A DNA stretch of 32,887 bases, from the NCBI GenBank assembly GCA_010031635.1, contig RGZI01000010.1, positions 1-32,887 of the forward strand, in the 5' to 3' direction. Position numbers and translations under genes: made by a program. The notes below the pieces were generated by a model, which worked only from the letters and a program-made list of their open reading frames with translations, was not told where the DNA came from and searched no databases. The DNA is from Actinomycetota bacterium. Lineage in GTDB: Bacteria > Actinomycetota > Actinomycetes > Nanopelagicales > Nanopelagicaceae. This document shows, piece after piece, positions 1 to 12,761 of the stretch. How positions within the stretch are numbered: the first letter of the stretch is position 1; every line of letters starts with the position of its first letter.

Positions 1-1
1 C

Positions 2-2011
2 GCTGAGTTAACTCAGCGATTACTGAATAAAGAAAAAGATGTTGTGCTCCTAGGTGCTACCGGAACTGGAAAATCTGCGACAGCCGCCTGGCTGATCGAA
101 AAATTACAACGCCCAACCCTGGTGCTTGCGCCAAATAAAACCCTTGCAGCGCAATTAACACATGAGTTCAGAGAATTACTTCCCGAAGCAGCAGTTGAAT
201 ACTTCGTTTCTTACTATGACTATTACCAGCCAGAGGCATATGTGCCGCAGACCGATACATTTATTGAAAAAGATTCATCTATAAACTCGGAAGTTGAACG
301 ATTGCGATATTCGGCAACTCATTCCTTACTCACCCGCAGAGATGTAATAGTCGTTTCGACTGTCTCATGCATTTACGGATTAGGTACGCCGCAAGAGTAT
401 GTAGATGCGATGCTAGAGCTAAATGTTGGAGATACTTTTGAGCGCAATAAACTTTTACGCCGATTTGTGGATATGCAGTATGCGCGAAATGACGTGGCTT
501 TTGAGCGTGGCACTTTTCGGGTGAGAGGCGACACAATTGAGATTATTCCGGTGTACCAAGAGACCGCTTTACGTATAGAGATGTTCGGGGATGAGATTGA
601 AAGAATTTTAACTCTTCACCCGATTACCGGAGAAGTTTTAGCCGAAGATACGCAAGCTTTCATTTTTCCAGCATCACACTACGCAGCTAGTAAAGAAACA
701 ATGGAGCGGGCGATTTCTGAGATAGAGATTGAGCTTGCGGAACAATTAGCACTATTTGAAAAACAGGGCAAACTTTTAGAAGCCCAGCGGCTTCGAATGC
801 GCACAACTTTTGATATAGAAATGATAAGGCAACTGGGTTATTGCTCTGGGATTGAAAATTATTCTAGGCAGATCGATGGACGAGTACCAGGCTCAGCACC
901 TAACTGCTTATTAGATTATTTTCCAGAGGATTTTCTATGCATCATTGATGAGTCACATGTAACTGTTCCGCAGATAGGCGCAATGTTTGAGGGAGATTCA
1001 TCTAGAAAACGCACATTAGTTGAACATGGTTTCAGATTGCCAAGTGCAATGGATAACAGACCATTGAAGTGGGCAGAATTTTTAGAAAGAGTTGACCAAA
1101 AAGTTTACCTTTCAGCAACTCCAGGAAAATATGAAATGGGAGTAACTGCTGGTGTTGTTGAACAGGTGATCAGACCAACAGGATTAATTGATCCAAAAAT
1201 TGTTCTAAAACCAACAACCGGTCAAGTTGATGATTTAATTGCACAAATAAGAATTAGAAGCGAAAAAAACGAGAGAGTGCTAGTTACAACTTTAACTAAA
1301 AAAATGTCAGAAGATTTAACAGATTATTTGTTAGAGATGGATATTCGGGTTAGATACTTACATTCAGAGGTTGATACTTTGCGACGAGTTGAACTCTTGA
1401 GAGAATTACGATTGGGTGAATATGACGTCTTAATTGGCATTAACTTATTACGTGAAGGGTTGGACTTACCTGAAGTATCACTTGTGGCAATTTTGGATGC
1501 AGATAAAGAGGGATTCTTAAGATCTACAACTTCGCTTATTCAGACGATAGGTAGAGCCGCAAGAAACGTTTCCGGTGAAGTTCATATGTATGCCGATAAA
1601 GTTACAGATTCCATGCAAAGAGCAATCGATGAGACCAATAGGCGTAGGGAAAAACAAGTCGCATACAACACTGAAAGAGGATTGGATCCACAACCACTGC
1701 GTAAGCGCATAGCTGACATCACCGATTCAATAACAAGGGAAGAGGAGGATTCTGAGCAGTTAATGGCCAAAGCGGGCCGGAATAATCGAAGCTCAGATCC
1801 TTCAATAGGAGGATTCAAGAGCAAGAATATTCTCGCTGGGAAAGGGGGAGCCGCATTACCTAAGATGGAGTTATTGGACCTTATTGAATCCTTGACCGCT
1901 CAAATGCGTTCAGCTGCTGAAAACCTACATTTTGAGTTAGCTGCGCGTTTACGAGATGAGATTCATGAATTAAAACGGGAATTACGCGGAATGGAGACGG
2001 CCGGATTATGA
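2..2011 (+). CDS. uvrB: UvrABC system protein B (5' end outside window)
   Basis: DNA helicase-like damage-verification subunit of nucleotide-excision repair; it is loaded by UvrA and then recruits UvrC. The ORF track begins at an internal GTG, but the same frame is open to base 2 and reads [21 protein letters not shown], so the gene runs in from the left and only its N-terminus is missing. Visible: Walker A GATGTGKS; the DNA-clamping beta-hairpin region ([12 protein letters not shown]); DEAD-like CIIDESH; helicase motifs V/VI ([22 protein letters not shown]); and a C-terminal UVR coiled coil ([13 protein letters not shown]) that contacts UvrC. The stop overlaps the uvrA start by 4 nt (ATGA), so the two are probably translationally coupled. 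Confidence 0.98.
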   Translation, partial: AELTQRLLNKEKDVVLLGATGTGKSATAAWLIEKLQRPTLVLAPNKTLAAQLTHEFRELLPEAAVEYFVSYYDYYQPEAYVPQTDTFIEKDSSINSEVERLRYSATHSLLTRRDVIVVSTVSCIYGLGTPQEYVDAMLELNVGDTFERNKLLRRFVDMQYARNDVAFERGTFRVRGDTIEIIPVYQETALRIEMFGDEIERILTLHPITGEVLAEDTQAFIFPASHYAASKETMERAISEIEIELAEQLALFEKQGKLLEAQRLRMRTTFDIEMIRQLGYCSGIENYSRQIDGRVPGSAPNCLLDYFPEDFLCIIDESHVTVPQIGAMFEGDSSRKRTLVEHGFRLPSAMDNRPLKWAEFLERVDQKVYLSATPGKYEMGVTAGVVEQVIRPTGLIDPKIVLKPTTGQVDDLIAQIRIRSEKNERVLVTTLTKKMSEDLTDYLLEMDIRVRYLHSEVDTLRRVELLRELRLGEYDVLIGINLLREGLDLPEVSLVAILDADKEGFLRSTTSLIQTIGRAARNVSGEVHMYADKVTDSMQRAIDETNRRREKQVAYNTERGLDPQPLRKRIADITDSITREEEDSEQLMAKAGRNNRSSDPSIGGFKSKNILAGKGGAALPKMELLDLIESLTAQMRSAAENLHFELAARLRDEIHELKRELRGMETAGL

Positions 2012-4860
2012 GCGACCACCTGATTGTACGCGGAGCGCGGGAGCATAATCTAAAGAATATTTCAATTGAAATTCCGCGAAACTCACTTGTGGTTTTTACC
2101 GGCTTATCTGGCTCTGGTAAATCAAGTTTAGCTTTCGATACTATTTTCGCCGAAGGCCAGCGGCGATATGTTGAATCTTTAAGTGCATATGCGAGACAAT
2201 TTTTGGGCCAATTGGATAAACCTGATGTTGATTTTATAGAAGGGCTTTCACCGGCTGTTTCAATCGATCAAAAGTCAACAAACCGAAACCCAAGATCAAC
2301 TGTTGGAACAATTACTGAAGTTTATGATTATTTTAGATTGCTTTATGCGCGAGCAGGTAAACCTCATTGTCCTAAGTGTGGAGAAGAAGTCTCTCGTCAA
2401 TCACCCCAACAGATAGTTGACCAGATTTTGACGCTTCCAGATGAAACAAAGTTTCATGTTCTTGCACCAATCGTGCGCGCACGTAAAGGCGAATTCGTAG
2501 ATCTATTTAAAGATTTAACTTTACAAGGATTCTCAAGAGCAAGAGTAGACGGAAAAGTATTTACGTTAGATGAGATTCCAGAACTTAAGAAGCAAGAAAA
2601 ACACACAATTGAAGTGGTAGTTGATAGATTAAGCGCAAAAGCTAGCTCACAACAAAGATTAACTGATTCAGTAGAAACTGCATTGAAACTTGCTAATGGA
2701 ATTGTGATTCTTGAATTTGTTGACGAACCAGTCAAATCTCCAAATCGGGAAAAAAGTTTTAGTGAAAAAATGGCATGTATGAACTGTGAGATATCAATCG
2801 AGGAGTTTGAACCAAGATCCTTTTCTTTTAACTCACCTTTTGGTGCTTGTGGAGAATGCGATGGAATCGGAACGCGGCTAGTAGTAGATGAGGAGTTGGT
2901 GATTCCAGATGATTCGATTTCAATCGCTGAAGGAGCCATTGCACCTTGGTCTATTGGTACCAGTTCTGAATATTTTGAAAGGTTATTAGAAGGTTTAGGC
3001 AAGGAACTTACTTTTTCTATGGATGCGCCTTGGAAAAAATTAAGCGCTAAAGTAAAAGATGCAATTCTTAATGGTTATGACTTCGAAGTTCATGTTAAAT
3101 ATCGGAATCGTTATGGTCGAACTCGCCAATACACAACTGGATTTGAAGGCGTACTACCATTTCTGGAACGCCGTCATGGTGAAACCGATAGCGACCAAAG
3201 TAGAGATCGACTTGAAGCCTTCATGCGTCAAACACCTTGCGCGGTGTGTAAAGGCGCAAGACTCAAAAGTGAAATTTTGGCGGTAACACTGGATGGTTTA
3301 AATATTGCCCAACTTTGCGCATTGCCGATAAATGAATGTGCTAAATTTTTACAGAAACTTACTCTAGGTAAAAGAGAGCGCCAAATCGCTGAACGAGTAT
3401 TAAAAGAAGTTAATGCCCGTTTAGGTTTTCTCTTAGATGTGGGACTTGATTATTTATCTTTAGATCGACCAGCAGGATCATTATCAGGTGGTGAAGCTCA
3501 GCGCATTCGGTTGGCAACCCAAATTGGCTCAGGCTTGGTAGGAGTCCTTTATGTTCTAGATGAACCAAGCATCGGTTTGCATCAACGCGATAATGTGAGA
3601 TTAATTGAAACTCTGACCAGGTTGCGGGATCTTGGAAATACTTTAATTGTCGTTGAACATGATGAAGAAACTATTAGAGCAGCAGATTGGATTGTAGATA
3701 TTGGACCCGGCGCAGGGGAGCACGGTGGGGAAGTAGTTGTTTCGGGAGATTATAAATCTTTGCTTGCAGAGAAAAAATCAATAACCGGAGCATATCTTTC
3801 AGGTAGAAGAAATATCGATATCCCCAAAAAGCGCAGAGCCATAGATCCAAAAAGGCAACTGGTTGTTAAAGCTGCACGAGAGAACAATTTGCAAAATATT
3901 GACGTATCTTTTCCTTTGTCTACTTTTATCGCAGTAACTGGAGTAAGTGGATCTGGTAAATCAACGTTAGTAAATGAAATTTTATATACATCTTTAGCAA
4001 ATAAATTAAACGGTGCTCGAATGGTCCCGGGACGACATCGAACAATTACTGGGGTGGATCAATTAGATAAAATTGTTCATGTTGATCAATCGCCTATTGG
4101 ACGAACACCGCGGTCAAATGCCGCAACATACACCGGGTTGTTTGACAAGGTCAGAGCCTTATTTGCGGAAACAAATGAAGCCAAGGTCCGTGGGTACCAA
4201 CAAGGAAGATTTTCCTTTAACGTCAAAGGTGGACGTTGTGAAAATTGTTCTGGGGATGGAACTATCACTATTGAGATGAATTTCTTGCCAGATGTTTACG
4301 TACCGTGTGAAGTTTGCCATGGTGCCAGATATAACCGCGAAACTCTAGAAGTGCATTACAAGGGTAAAACGATCGCAGACGTTTTAAATATGCCTATAGA
4401 GCAAGCAAATGATTTCTTTGAAGCAGTCCCAGCTATTTCAAGGTACCTGAAAACATTATGTGATGTTGGACTTGGTTATGTTCGACTAGGTCAATCGGCA
4501 CCAACTCTTTCTGGTGGAGAAGCACAGCGCGTCAAACTGGCTACTGAACTCCAACGCCGGTCAACCGGTAGAACTATCTATGTCTTAGATGAACCAACCA
4601 CGGGGCTTCATTTCGAAGATGTAAGTAAATTGCTAGTAGTTTTAAACCGATTAGTAGATGCTGGAAATACCGTGGTTGTTATTGAACATAATCTGGATGT
4701 TATTAAGTGTGCAGATTGGGTGATCGATCTTGGTCCTGAAGGAGGCTCAAGGGGAGGCAGTGTTATTGCCGTAGGCACTCCTGAGGATGTAGCTAAAGAT
4801 AAGAAAAGCTTCACTGGAGTATTTCTAAAACAAGTCTTGAGTGGGAGAAGTGGTGGCTGA
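2008..4860 (+). CDS. uvrA: Excinuclease ABC subunit A
   Basis: Damage-recognition ATPase of nucleotide-excision repair, acting as a dimer that hands UvrB to the lesion. At 950 residues it is full length for the family. Two ABC modules are visible. The first has Walker A GLSGSGKS at residues 32-39, a zinc-binding CMNC...CGEC pair, signature [11 protein letters not shown] and Walker [11 protein letters not shown]. The second has Walker A GVSGSGKS, a zinc module CENC...CEVC, signature [11 protein letters not shown] and [11 protein letters not shown] further CPKC pair lies near residue 120 in the UvrB-binding region. The ATG overlaps the uvrB stop (ATGA), and its own stop overlaps uvrC. Confident call; nothing looks degenerate. 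Confidence 0.98.
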   Translation: MSDHLIVRGAREHNLKNISIEIPRNSLVVFTGLSGSGKSSLAFDTIFAEGQRRYVESLSAYARQFLGQLDKPDVDFIEGLSPAVSIDQKSTNRNPRSTVGTITEVYDYFRLLYARAGKPHCPKCGEEVSRQSPQQIVDQILTLPDETKFHVLAPIVRARKGEFVDLFKDLTLQGFSRARVDGKVFTLDEIPELKKQEKHTIEVVVDRLSAKASSQQRLTDSVETALKLANGIVILEFVDEPVKSPNREKSFSEKMACMNCEISIEEFEPRSFSFNSPFGACGECDGIGTRLVVDEELVIPDDSISIAEGAIAPWSIGTSSEYFERLLEGLGKELTFSMDAPWKKLSAKVKDAILNGYDFEVHVKYRNRYGRTRQYTTGFEGVLPFLERRHGETDSDQSRDRLEAFMRQTPCAVCKGARLKSEILAVTLDGLNIAQLCALPINECAKFLQKLTLGKRERQIAERVLKEVNARLGFLLDVGLDYLSLDRPAGSLSGGEAQRIRLATQIGSGLVGVLYVLDEPSIGLHQRDNVRLIETLTRLRDLGNTLIVVEHDEETIRAADWIVDIGPGAGEHGGEVVVSGDYKSLLAEKKSITGAYLSGRRNIDIPKKRRAIDPKRQLVVKAARENNLQNIDVSFPLSTFIAVTGVSGSGKSTLVNEILYTSLANKLNGARMVPGRHRTITGVDQLDKIVHVDQSPIGRTPRSNAATYTGLFDKVRALFAETNEAKVRGYQQGRFSFNVKGGRCENCSGDGTITIEMNFLPDVYVPCEVCHGARYNRETLEVHYKGKTIADVLNMPIEQANDFFEAVPAISRYLKTLCDVGLGYVRLGQSAPTLSGGEAQRVKLATELQRRSTGRTIYVLDEPTTGLHFEDVSKLLVVLNRLVDAGNTVVVIEHNLDVIKCADWVIDLGPEGGSRGGSVIAVGTPEDVAKDKKSFTGVFLKQVLSGRSGG

Positions 4861-6790
4861 TCCGCTTTCCTATCGACCTGAAAATATTCCAACAGACCCA
4901 GGCGTTTATAGGTTTAGAAATCCAGTGGGAAAAATTATATATGTTGGAAAAGCAAAAAATTTACGTTCAAGACTGAGTTCATATTTCCAAAAAAACTTAC
5001 CAGAAAAAACAAAACAAATGGTTTGGACGGCCTCTAGTGTTGATTGGACAATAGTAAAGAACGAGATAGAGGCGCTGCAATTAGAATTTACCTGGATCCG
5101 GAGTGAATCTCCAAGATTTAACGTAATTTTCCGTGATGATAAGTCATACCCGTATTTAGCTGTATCTAGTAAAGATAAGTATCCAAGATTATTTATCACC
5201 AGAAAAGAAAAACAAAAAGATGTTAAATATTTTGGTCCATATCCGCATGCTTGGGCATTGCGTGAACTTTACGATTTAGTACAATCATCTTTCCCGATCA
5301 GATCATGCAGTGCTGGAGTTTTTAATTCAGCAAAGAGATCCGGGCGACCATGCTTGCTTGGGTTTATCGATAAATGCGCAGCTCCATGCGTGGGAAAAAT
5401 TTCAGAGCCAGATCATGTTCAACTTACAAAAGAGCTAATTAATTTTCTCTCTGAAGACCCAAGTAAATTAATGGCAACGTTAACAAAAGAAATGGAATCT
5501 TTATCGGCAAACGAAGAATTCGAAAAAGCCGCCCGAATTAGAGATCGAGTTTCAGCTTTAGAAAAGATTTCCACTACAAATACTGTGGTTTTACCCGATC
5601 AAACTGATGCAGATATTTTTGGCCTTCATTTAGAAGAGATTGATGCAGCAGTCACTCTCTTCTTGGTTCGTAAAGGCAGAATCCTGGGTGCCCGTTCGTG
5701 GATTGTCGAACGACCAGATGAGTCAACGGCGGAAGAGATTATGGAAAAAATTCTCCTAAATCATTACTTGGTGGAAGGGTTAGAGGATTTTCCAAAAGAA
5801 GTCCTGGTTTCCTATTTGCCAGAATCAAGCAAGTCAGTCGAGGAGATCATTTCTGAACGATGTGGGCATCGTATGGAAATCAGAGTCCCTCAAAGAGGTG
5901 AGAAAAAAGAATTACATGAAACAGTTATTAGAAACTCTCAGGATGCACTGAATCGCTACCGCTTAAAAAGAACTAGCGATTTAGGCACTAGGACTCAAGC
6001 TTTAGCGCAATTGCAAGAATCTCTTGAAATGAAAGAAGCACCACTGAGAATTGAGTGTTTTGATATTTCCAATTTACAAGGCACTCAAATGGTGGCCTCA
6101 ATGGTGGTCTTCGAGGATGGAGTTCCAAAAAAATCCGAATATCGTAGATTTGAAATCAATCTCCCAGATGACGGCACTCTTGATGACACCGCAGCAATAA
6201 ATCAAGTGTTAACTCGCAGGTTAAATAGATTGAAGATCGAGAATGATTTAGAAAAAAACGAAACAGATGAGAAGTTAATTAAAAAATTTACCTACAAACC
6301 TCAACTAATTATTGTTGATGGAGGTAAGCCTCAGGTGAGTGCTGCCGCCAGAGCGTTAGCGGGTTTTGATATTACATTTTGTGGAATAGCTAAAAGGCTA
6401 GAAGAGGTCTGGCTGCCAAACCAAAAAGATCCAATCATTTTTCCACGCAATAGTGAGGCGATGTATTTAATTCAACGGATTCGCGACGAAGCCCATCGTT
6501 TTGCGATTACTTATCACCGCTCCAAACGGTCTAAAGCAATGTTGGAATCTACATTGGAAGACATCCCAGGATTGGGTCAAGCAAGAGCCCGTTCTCTCAT
6601 TACCCATTTTGGATCTGTCACAAAGTTAAGAGGGGCATCAGAGGAGCAGATTGCCCAGATTCCTGGAATTGGCAGTAAATTGGCAAAAACAATTGTGGGA
6701 TATTTGGGAGATTCTGGATTGACTGGAAAAACCCCAGCAGCGTCAGGGATCGATATGGCAACCGGGGAGATACTTGACAGCCGAGGATGA
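4853..6790 (+). CDS. uvrC: UvrABC system protein C
   Basis: Dual-incision endonuclease of nucleotide-excision repair. Domains in order: N-terminal GIY-YIG nuclease (PGVYRF...IIYVGKAKN) making the 3' cut; a Cys-rich stretch ([19 protein letters not shown]); a UVR motif ([14 protein letters not shown]) pairing with UvrB; an RNase H-like nuclease ([20 protein letters not shown]) for the 5' cut; and a C-terminal tandem helix-hairpin-helix ([18 protein letters not shown]). The track starts at GTG 4841. I prefer GTG 4853, 5 nt after a GGGAG Shine-Dalgarno-like run, giving an 8-nt overlap with uvrA. GTG 4850 is also possible. The choice changes only the first few residues. Confidence 0.96.
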   Translation: MADPLSYRPENIPTDPGVYRFRNPVGKIIYVGKAKNLRSRLSSYFQKNLPEKTKQMVWTASSVDWTIVKNEIEALQLEFTWIRSESPRFNVIFRDDKSYPYLAVSSKDKYPRLFITRKEKQKDVKYFGPYPHAWALRELYDLVQSSFPIRSCSAGVFNSAKRSGRPCLLGFIDKCAAPCVGKISEPDHVQLTKELINFLSEDPSKLMATLTKEMESLSANEEFEKAARIRDRVSALEKISTTNTVVLPDQTDADIFGLHLEEIDAAVTLFLVRKGRILGARSWIVERPDESTAEEIMEKILLNHYLVEGLEDFPKEVLVSYLPESSKSVEEIISERCGHRMEIRVPQRGEKKELHETVIRNSQDALNRYRLKRTSDLGTRTQALAQLQESLEMKEAPLRIECFDISNLQGTQMVASMVVFEDGVPKKSEYRRFEINLPDDGTLDDTAAINQVLTRRLNRLKIENDLEKNETDEKLIKKFTYKPQLIIVDGGKPQVSAAARALAGFDITFCGIAKRLEEVWLPNQKDPIIFPRNSEAMYLIQRIRDEAHRFAITYHRSKRSKAMLESTLEDIPGLGQARARSLITHFGSVTKLRGASEEQIAQIPGIGSKLAKTIVGYLGDSGLTGKTPAASGIDMATGEILDSRG

Positions 6791-6852
6791 TAGTCAAGTG
6801 AGTTAGATCTGAGATTTGGACTTATCTGCCAAAACACATTTGAGGAGGGGTC

Positions 6853-7695
6853 GTGGAAGTAGTAGTTATTACCGGGATGTCAGGTGCCGGCAGATCTACA
6901 GCGGCGCATGTGCTCGAAGATAGCAATTGGTATGTCGTTGATAATTTACCTCCTGCGATGTTACTTCCACTTATTAAAGAGGTAGAAGGCGATCATCAAA
7001 AAGTTGCAGTTGTAATTGATGTACGCAGCAGAGCCTTTTTTGAAGAATTCGCTCAATCTCTTTCGGCACTTCGACAGATGGAAGTAAATGTCAGAATTTT
7101 ATTTTTAGATTCGGCTGATGAGATTTTAGTGAGAAGGTATGAAGCCACTCGTCGCCCACACCCATTGCAATCTGGAGATCGAATTTTTGATGGGGTAACT
7201 AGAGAGCGCAAATTACTCGGCGACTTAAGAGCAACAGCAGAAATTGTGTTGGACTCCAGCGCCTTAAATGTGCATCAACTTGGAAATAAGATCATCGAGG
7301 TTTTCTCGCAGATAAGTGATAGAGGAATTCATTTGTCACTACTTTCCTTCGGTTACAAATATGGAATTCCTTATGACGCTGATTTCATTTTGGATTGCCG
7401 ATTCATTCCAAATCCGCATTGGGTCCCAGAATTGCAACCTTTGTCAGGCAAAGATGGTGCCGTGGCAAAGATGGTTTTGGATAATCCAGCGACCAAAGAG
7501 TTCATTAATAACTTTTTACAACTATTTAAAGGGACTCAAGATGGTTTTTTACAAGAGGGTAAAAGGTATTTAACAATCGCAATAGGTTGCACCGGTGGGC
7601 GACATCGCAGCGTTGCTGTAGGAGAGTTCTTGGCTAATGAGTTTAAAAATCAGAAAATAGATACATCATTGAATCATCGGGATTTGGACAGATAG
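6853..7695 (+). CDS. rapZ: RapZ/YvcJ-family nucleotide-binding protein
   Basis: P-loop protein of the RapZ (YvcJ) family. In E. coli RapZ is an adaptor that directs a small RNA to RNase E; the actinobacterial role is less clear. Seen here: a modified Walker A GMSGAGRS at residues 8-15 with Arg in place of Lys, a form I recall as common in actinobacterial members; a Walker B-like VAVVIDVRS; and the conserved C-terminal motif CTGGRHRSV at about residues 246-254. The GTG start is set by a strong GAGGAGGGG Shine-Dalgarno. The stop overlaps the yvcK GTG by one base (TAGTG). It heads the conserved rapZ-yvcK-whiA block. Confidence 0.95.
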   Translation: MEVVVITGMSGAGRSTAAHVLEDSNWYVVDNLPPAMLLPLIKEVEGDHQKVAVVIDVRSRAFFEEFAQSLSALRQMEVNVRILFLDSADEILVRRYEATRRPHPLQSGDRIFDGVTRERKLLGDLRATAEIVLDSSALNVHQLGNKIIEVFSQISDRGIHLSLLSFGYKYGIPYDADFILDCRFIPNPHWVPELQPLSGKDGAVAKMVLDNPATKEFINNFLQLFKGTQDGFLQEGKRYLTIAIGCTGGRHRSVAVGEFLANEFKNQKIDTSLNHRDLDR

Positions 7696-8624
7696 TGAAC
7701 TCTCGAATAGTTGCATTTGGTGGCGGTCATGGGTTGGCCGCAACTTTAAGTGCTTTGCGGGAAATTAGTAATGAGATTACGGCCGTTGTCACAGTGGCCG
7801 ACAATGGCGGATCGAGTGGTCAACTTCGCGCTGAATTTGGAATCATGCCACCTGGGGATTTGCGAATGGCGTTAACTGCACTTTGTGCGGATGATGAGTG
7901 GGGTAGTGGATGGGCCGAGGCATTGCAACACCGGTTTGAAAGCGAAGGAGCGTTAAATGGTCACGCTTTAGGGAATTTATTATTAACAGCGCTTTGGAAT
8001 TTAAATAATGACCCGGTTGTTGGTTTAGACAAAGTAGGGGAACTTTTAAGAATTGTCGGACGAGTACTTCCAATGGCTGCGATCCCAATTGAGATCGAAG
8101 CTACTTTGAAACCACTTTCAATTGGTCAGGAAGCAAGAGTGATACGTGGACAAGTTCAAGTTGCAGCGGCAGCTGGTGAAGTTACCAGCGTCCGCTTAAT
8201 CCCGGATTCTCCACCAGTTTTACCAGAGGTACTCAAAGCAATTGAGAAGGCTGATTGGGTAACTCTTGGACCTGGTTCTTGGTACTCCAGCGTGCTACCG
8301 CACCTACTTGTTCCACAAATTCGGACCGCCTTGGCTGATTCAAAAGCCAAGGTAATTGTATTTTTAAATCTTGATGCTCGATCAATTAAAGATGAAGCCA
8401 GTGCTCTTTCACCTGAAGTTCAATTTGAATTTCTGAAAACTCATGCACCAGAGGTGAAAATCGACTACCTTGTCGCTGACAACTCAATAAATACTCCTGG
8501 ATTAGAGGCGATTGCGCAAAAGTATGGTGCGCAGTTGGTACTAAGTGATTTAGCCCACCATCCAGGAAGCGATCAACATGATCGTTTCAAGGTACTTTCC
8601 ACCCTAAAGAAATTGATTGGATAG
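7695..8624 (+). CDS. yvcK: YvcK/CofD-like gluconeogenesis factor
   Basis: UPF0052 (YvcK) protein of the CofD-like fold. In Bacillus it is needed for growth on gluconeogenic carbon sources and for normal cell shape, and it binds UDP-sugars. Visible signatures: N-terminal nucleotide-binding loop FGGGHGLAATL, then VADNGGSSGQLR and PPGDLRMALTAL, with LGPGSWYSSVLPHLL in the second half. Length of 309 residues is normal. GTG start with a 1-nt overlap with rapZ implies coupled translation; whiA follows after 15 nt. The neighbouring gap-pgk-tpiA genes fit a carbon-metabolism context, though that link is inferred. Confidence 0.95.
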   Translation: MNSRIVAFGGGHGLAATLSALREISNEITAVVTVADNGGSSGQLRAEFGIMPPGDLRMALTALCADDEWGSGWAEALQHRFESEGALNGHALGNLLLTALWNLNNDPVVGLDKVGELLRIVGRVLPMAAIPIEIEATLKPLSIGQEARVIRGQVQVAAAAGEVTSVRLIPDSPPVLPEVLKAIEKADWVTLGPGSWYSSVLPHLLVPQIRTALADSKAKVIVFLNLDARSIKDEASALSPEVQFEFLKTHAPEVKIDYLVADNSINTPGLEAIAQKYGAQLVLSDLAHHPGSDQHDRFKVLSTLKKLIG

Positions 8625-8639
8625 TTGAATGGCAATTAA

Positions 8640-9629
8640 ATGGCAATGACAGCAGCAGTGAAAGATGAGTTGAGCCGTTTGGCGGTTTCAAAGCCATGCT
8701 GTCGAAAAGCAGAAGTTTCGGCATTACTTAGATTTGCCGGGGGATTGCATTTAACAGGTGGGAAAGTTGTTGTTGAGGTTGAATTAGATACTGCGCAAAG
8801 TGCCAGGCGGCTTAGAAAAGAAATTTCCGAAGTTTATGGACATGAAAGTGATTTAACTGTTGTGTCACCGGGTGGAATGCGTAAAGCAAGTCGTTACATG
8901 GTGCGAGTTGCCGATACAGGTGAGGCTCTTGCCAGACAGACCGGTTTAATTGATTCAAATGGCAGACCAATTCGAGGACTTCCACCACAAGTTGTTTCGG
9001 CTGCTAAATGCGATGCAGAAGCGGCTTGGCGAGGTGCATTTCTTGCACACGGTTCATTAACTGAACCAGGAAGATCTTCGGCATTAGAGATAACTGCACC
9101 AGGACCAGAAGCGGCATTGGCTTTGGTCGGTGCAGCAAGAAGATTGGGAATTACCGCAAAAGCTCGTGAAGTTAGAGGCGTAGATCGAGTCGTACTTCGT
9201 GATGGAGATGCAATTGGTGCCCTACTTACATTAATGGGCGCACATGAAAGTGTTCTTGCATGGGAAGAACGCAGAATGCGCCGTGAAGTGCGTGCTACTG
9301 CAAATCGATTAGCCAATTTCGATGATGCAAATTTACGTAGGTCGGCTAGGGCTGCAGTTGCTGCCGCTGCAAGAGTTGCTCGTGCGATTGAAATATTGGG
9401 TGAGGATATTCCGCAACATCTACTGGAAGCCGGTCAACTTCGGATAGAACATGGTCAAGCAAGTCTTGAAGAACTTGGATCGTTGGCAACCCCACCAATG
9501 ACAAAGGATGCAATCGCTGGTCGGATTCGACGTTTATTGGCCATGGCAGATAAACGGGCCACTGAATTGGGAATTGCAGATACAGAGGCTGGAATACCAG
9601 CAGAATTGCTAGAAGATTCTCAGGATTGA
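8640..9629 (+). CDS. whiA: WhiA DNA-binding regulator
   Basis: WhiA family: an N-terminal domain derived from LAGLIDADG homing endonucleases (catalytically dead) joined to a C-terminal helix-turn-helix. In Streptomyces it controls sporulation-septation genes with WhiB. This organism shows no sign of sporulation, so here it is more likely a division or metabolic regulator (inference). The start [14 protein letters not shown] matches my recollection of Streptomyces WhiA, which supports ATG 8640 over ATG 8646. [31 protein letters not shown] and the HTH region [16 protein letters not shown] are characteristic. There is no obvious Shine-Dalgarno; a repeated ATGGCAAT lies just upstream. Confidence 0.96.
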   Translation: MAMTAAVKDELSRLAVSKPCCRKAEVSALLRFAGGLHLTGGKVVVEVELDTAQSARRLRKEISEVYGHESDLTVVSPGGMRKASRYMVRVADTGEALARQTGLIDSNGRPIRGLPPQVVSAAKCDAEAAWRGAFLAHGSLTEPGRSSALEITAPGPEAALALVGAARRLGITAKAREVRGVDRVVLRDGDAIGALLTLMGAHESVLAWEERRMRREVRATANRLANFDDANLRRSARAAVAAAARVARAIEILGEDIPQHLLEAGQLRIEHGQASLEELGSLATPPMTKDAIAGRIRRLLAMADKRATELGIADTEAGIPAELLEDSQD

Positions 9630-9693
9630 GCGTAATGCGCGATTTGTTGAAATGCTAAGATTGGAAAATCTACATAGAAGTTAAAAGAAGTAA

Positions 9694-10740
<1,047 letters not shown>

Positions 10741-10753
10741 GTAACTATTGAAA

Positions 10754-11929
10754 ATGAGAACTCTTACTGATTTAGACTACGCAGGCAAATCAGTAATTTT
10801 GCGTTGTGATTTAAATGTGCCGCTAGAAGGAAATGTAATTACAGATGACGGTCGAATCAAGGCATCCTTACCTACGATTCAATATCTATTAAATGCTGGT
10901 GCAAAAATTACAATTTTGGCCCATTTAGGACGTCCGAAAAATGGTTTTGAAGCAGCATTTTCGCTTGCTCCAGTTGCAAAGAGATTAAGTGAATTATTAA
11001 ATGAACCAGTTGGGCTAGCCAAGGACTTGGTTGAGTTAAGCGCTACCCCAAAAGAAATACATAAAGTACGGATGCTAGAAAATATTCGGTTTTTCTCCCA
11101 AGAAACAAGTAAGGACGAGAAAGAGCGAGTACTTTTTGCAACTCATTTAGCAGAGTTTGGTGAGATATACGTTGGAGATGGATTTGGAGCGGTGCACCGT
11201 AAACACGCATCTGTTTATGAATTGCCAAATTTGTTACCAAATGTTGCGGGCAGGTTGATCGTGGCGGAAGTTGAGGTGCTAAAAAAATTAACGGTAGATC
11301 CAGTCAGACCTTATGCAGTTGTGCTCGGTGGAGCCAAAGTCGCAGACAAAATCGGTGTAATTTCAAACTTACTCGAAAAAGTAGATTTGCTGGCGGTAGG
11401 TGGAGGCATGGTTTTCACATTCATCAGCGCACTTGGCCATGAGATCGGCAAAAGTATGGTGGATTTAGAGTTAATTAACGATGTAAAGGCCATCATTAAA
11501 CGCGCAAATGATCTTAATGTTAAATTATTGCTACCAACAGATGTAGTTGTAGCACCAGATTTTTCAAAAGATTCTCCTGCGTCAATTGTTTCCATCAGCA
11601 ATATTCCAGTAGATCAAATCGGACTCGATATCGGACCAGATTCGGCAAAAGCTTATGCTTTAGCATTGCAAGGTTGCGAAACTGTTTTTTGGAATGGCCC
11701 TATGGGCGTTTTTGAATTTCCAGCTTTTGCCAATGGCACAAAAGCAGTTGCGCAGGCACTTAGTGAAATATCTGGCTTTTGTGTCGTGGGTGGTGGAGAT
11801 TCTGCGGCAGCTATCCGTACGATGGGCTTTGATGATGCACAATTTGGTTACATATCAACCGGAGGCGGAGCCTCATTGGAATACCTCGAAGGAAAACTCC
11901 TTCCTGGATTAGTTGCACTGGAGTCTTGA
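10754..11929 (+). CDS. pgk: Phosphoglycerate kinase
   Basis: Transfers phosphate from 1,3-bisphosphoglycerate to ADP. Visible family motifs: RCDLNVPL near the N-terminus, the HLGRP loop, a substrate-region GDGFGAVHRKHASV, VLGGAKVADKIGV, WNGPMGVFE, and the nucleotide-binding GGGDSAAAI close to the C-terminus. The track begins at TTG 10748. ATG 10754 is also in frame and better spaced from AGGTAA at the end of gap, so I chose it; the difference is two residues. It shares one base with tpiA (TGATG), indicating coupled translation. Confidence 0.96.
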   Translation: MRTLTDLDYAGKSVILRCDLNVPLEGNVITDDGRIKASLPTIQYLLNAGAKITILAHLGRPKNGFEAAFSLAPVAKRLSELLNEPVGLAKDLVELSATPKEIHKVRMLENIRFFSQETSKDEKERVLFATHLAEFGEIYVGDGFGAVHRKHASVYELPNLLPNVAGRLIVAEVEVLKKLTVDPVRPYAVVLGGAKVADKIGVISNLLEKVDLLAVGGGMVFTFISALGHEIGKSMVDLELINDVKAIIKRANDLNVKLLLPTDVVVAPDFSKDSPASIVSISNIPVDQIGLDIGPDSAKAYALALQGCETVFWNGPMGVFEFPAFANGTKAVAQALSEISGFCVVGGGDSAAAIRTMGFDDAQFGYISTGGGASLEYLEGKLLPGLVALES

Positions 11930-12699
11930 TGTCGCGTAAGCCTTTGATAGCTGGTAACTGGAAGATGAATCTAAATCATCTTGAAGCGATCGCCGTTGTG
12001 CAAAAACTGGCATTCATGATTGACGACAAAGATTTTGATGCTGTTGATGTTGCTGTAATTCCACCATTTACCGACATCCGTTCAGTGCAGACTTTGATTG
12101 ACGGAGATCGTTTACGTCTACTTTTTGGGGCACAGGACTTATCTCCTAAAAATTCAGGTGCATTTACTGGTGATATTTCTGGAGTAATGCTGGCAAAACT
12201 TGGCTGTACATTTGTAATTGTTGGACATAGTGAAAGACGTGAGCATCACAATGAGGATGATTCGATGGTCAACAGTAAAGTTAAAGCAGCATTAGCAAAT
12301 GGAATTTCGCCAATTTTGTGTGTGGGGGAAAGCGCTGCGATACGAGCCGAAAATGGAGAAGTTGCACATGTAATTTCACAATTAAAGGCAGCGTTAAGTG
12401 GGATAACACCGGCACAAGTTAAAAAGATTGTGATTGCGTATGAGCCGATCTGGGCTATTGGGACCGGGACTGTGGCAACGTCAGAAGATGCGCAAAATAT
12501 GGCTCAAGCCATCAGGGCTCAAATATCAAAATCAGCCGGAGCTGAAATCGGGGAAAGCATGCGGATTCTCTACGGGGGATCAGTTAAATCTGGAACTATT
12601 CGCGAGATTATGGTCGGAGCCGACGTGGATGGCGCATTAGTTGGGGGAGCCAGCCTTGAACCTGAGGAGTTTGCCCGGATCGCTAAATTTCACCGGTAG
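11929..12699 (+). CDS. tpiA: Triosephosphate isomerase
   Basis: Interconverts dihydroxyacetone phosphate and glyceraldehyde-3-phosphate. TIM-barrel landmarks: GNWKMN with Lys12, catalytic His100 in IVGHSERRE, catalytic Glu172 in AYEPIWAIGTG, and the phosphate loop LYGGSVKSG. The ORF track used TTG 11926, but ATG 11929 directly overlaps the pgk stop as TGATG and starts the expected MSRKPLIAGNWK. 256 residues, normal length. Last of the three glycolytic genes; secG follows after 62 bp. Confidence 0.97.
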   Translation: MSRKPLIAGNWKMNLNHLEAIAVVQKLAFMIDDKDFDAVDVAVIPPFTDIRSVQTLIDGDRLRLLFGAQDLSPKNSGAFTGDISGVMLAKLGCTFVIVGHSERREHHNEDDSMVNSKVKAALANGISPILCVGESAAIRAENGEVAHVISQLKAALSGITPAQVKKIVIAYEPIWAIGTGTVATSEDAQNMAQAIRAQISKSAGAEIGESMRILYGGSVKSGTIREIMVGADVDGALVGGASLEPEEFARIAKFHR

Positions 12700-12761
12700 A
12701 CTCTTACCATTGCCTGGCTGAGGGTCTAAAGCCAACGGATGAAGAAAATTAGGGAGTTGCA

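Noticed and set aside
2454-3002. 182-aa minus-strand ORF inside uvrA
   Set aside because: Antisense shadow of a fully conserved uvrA region; no recognisable domain and no ribosome-binding site.
6853-7695. RapZ Walker A with Arg instead of Lys as a broken ATP site
   Set aside because: GMSGAGRS appears to be the usual form in actinobacterial RapZ homologues, so it is not evidence of decay.
8894-9316. 140-aa minus-strand ORF inside whiA
   Set aside because: Shadow frame opposite whiA; composition (Ala/Arg/Ser-rich) reflects the antisense codons, and no family is recognisable.
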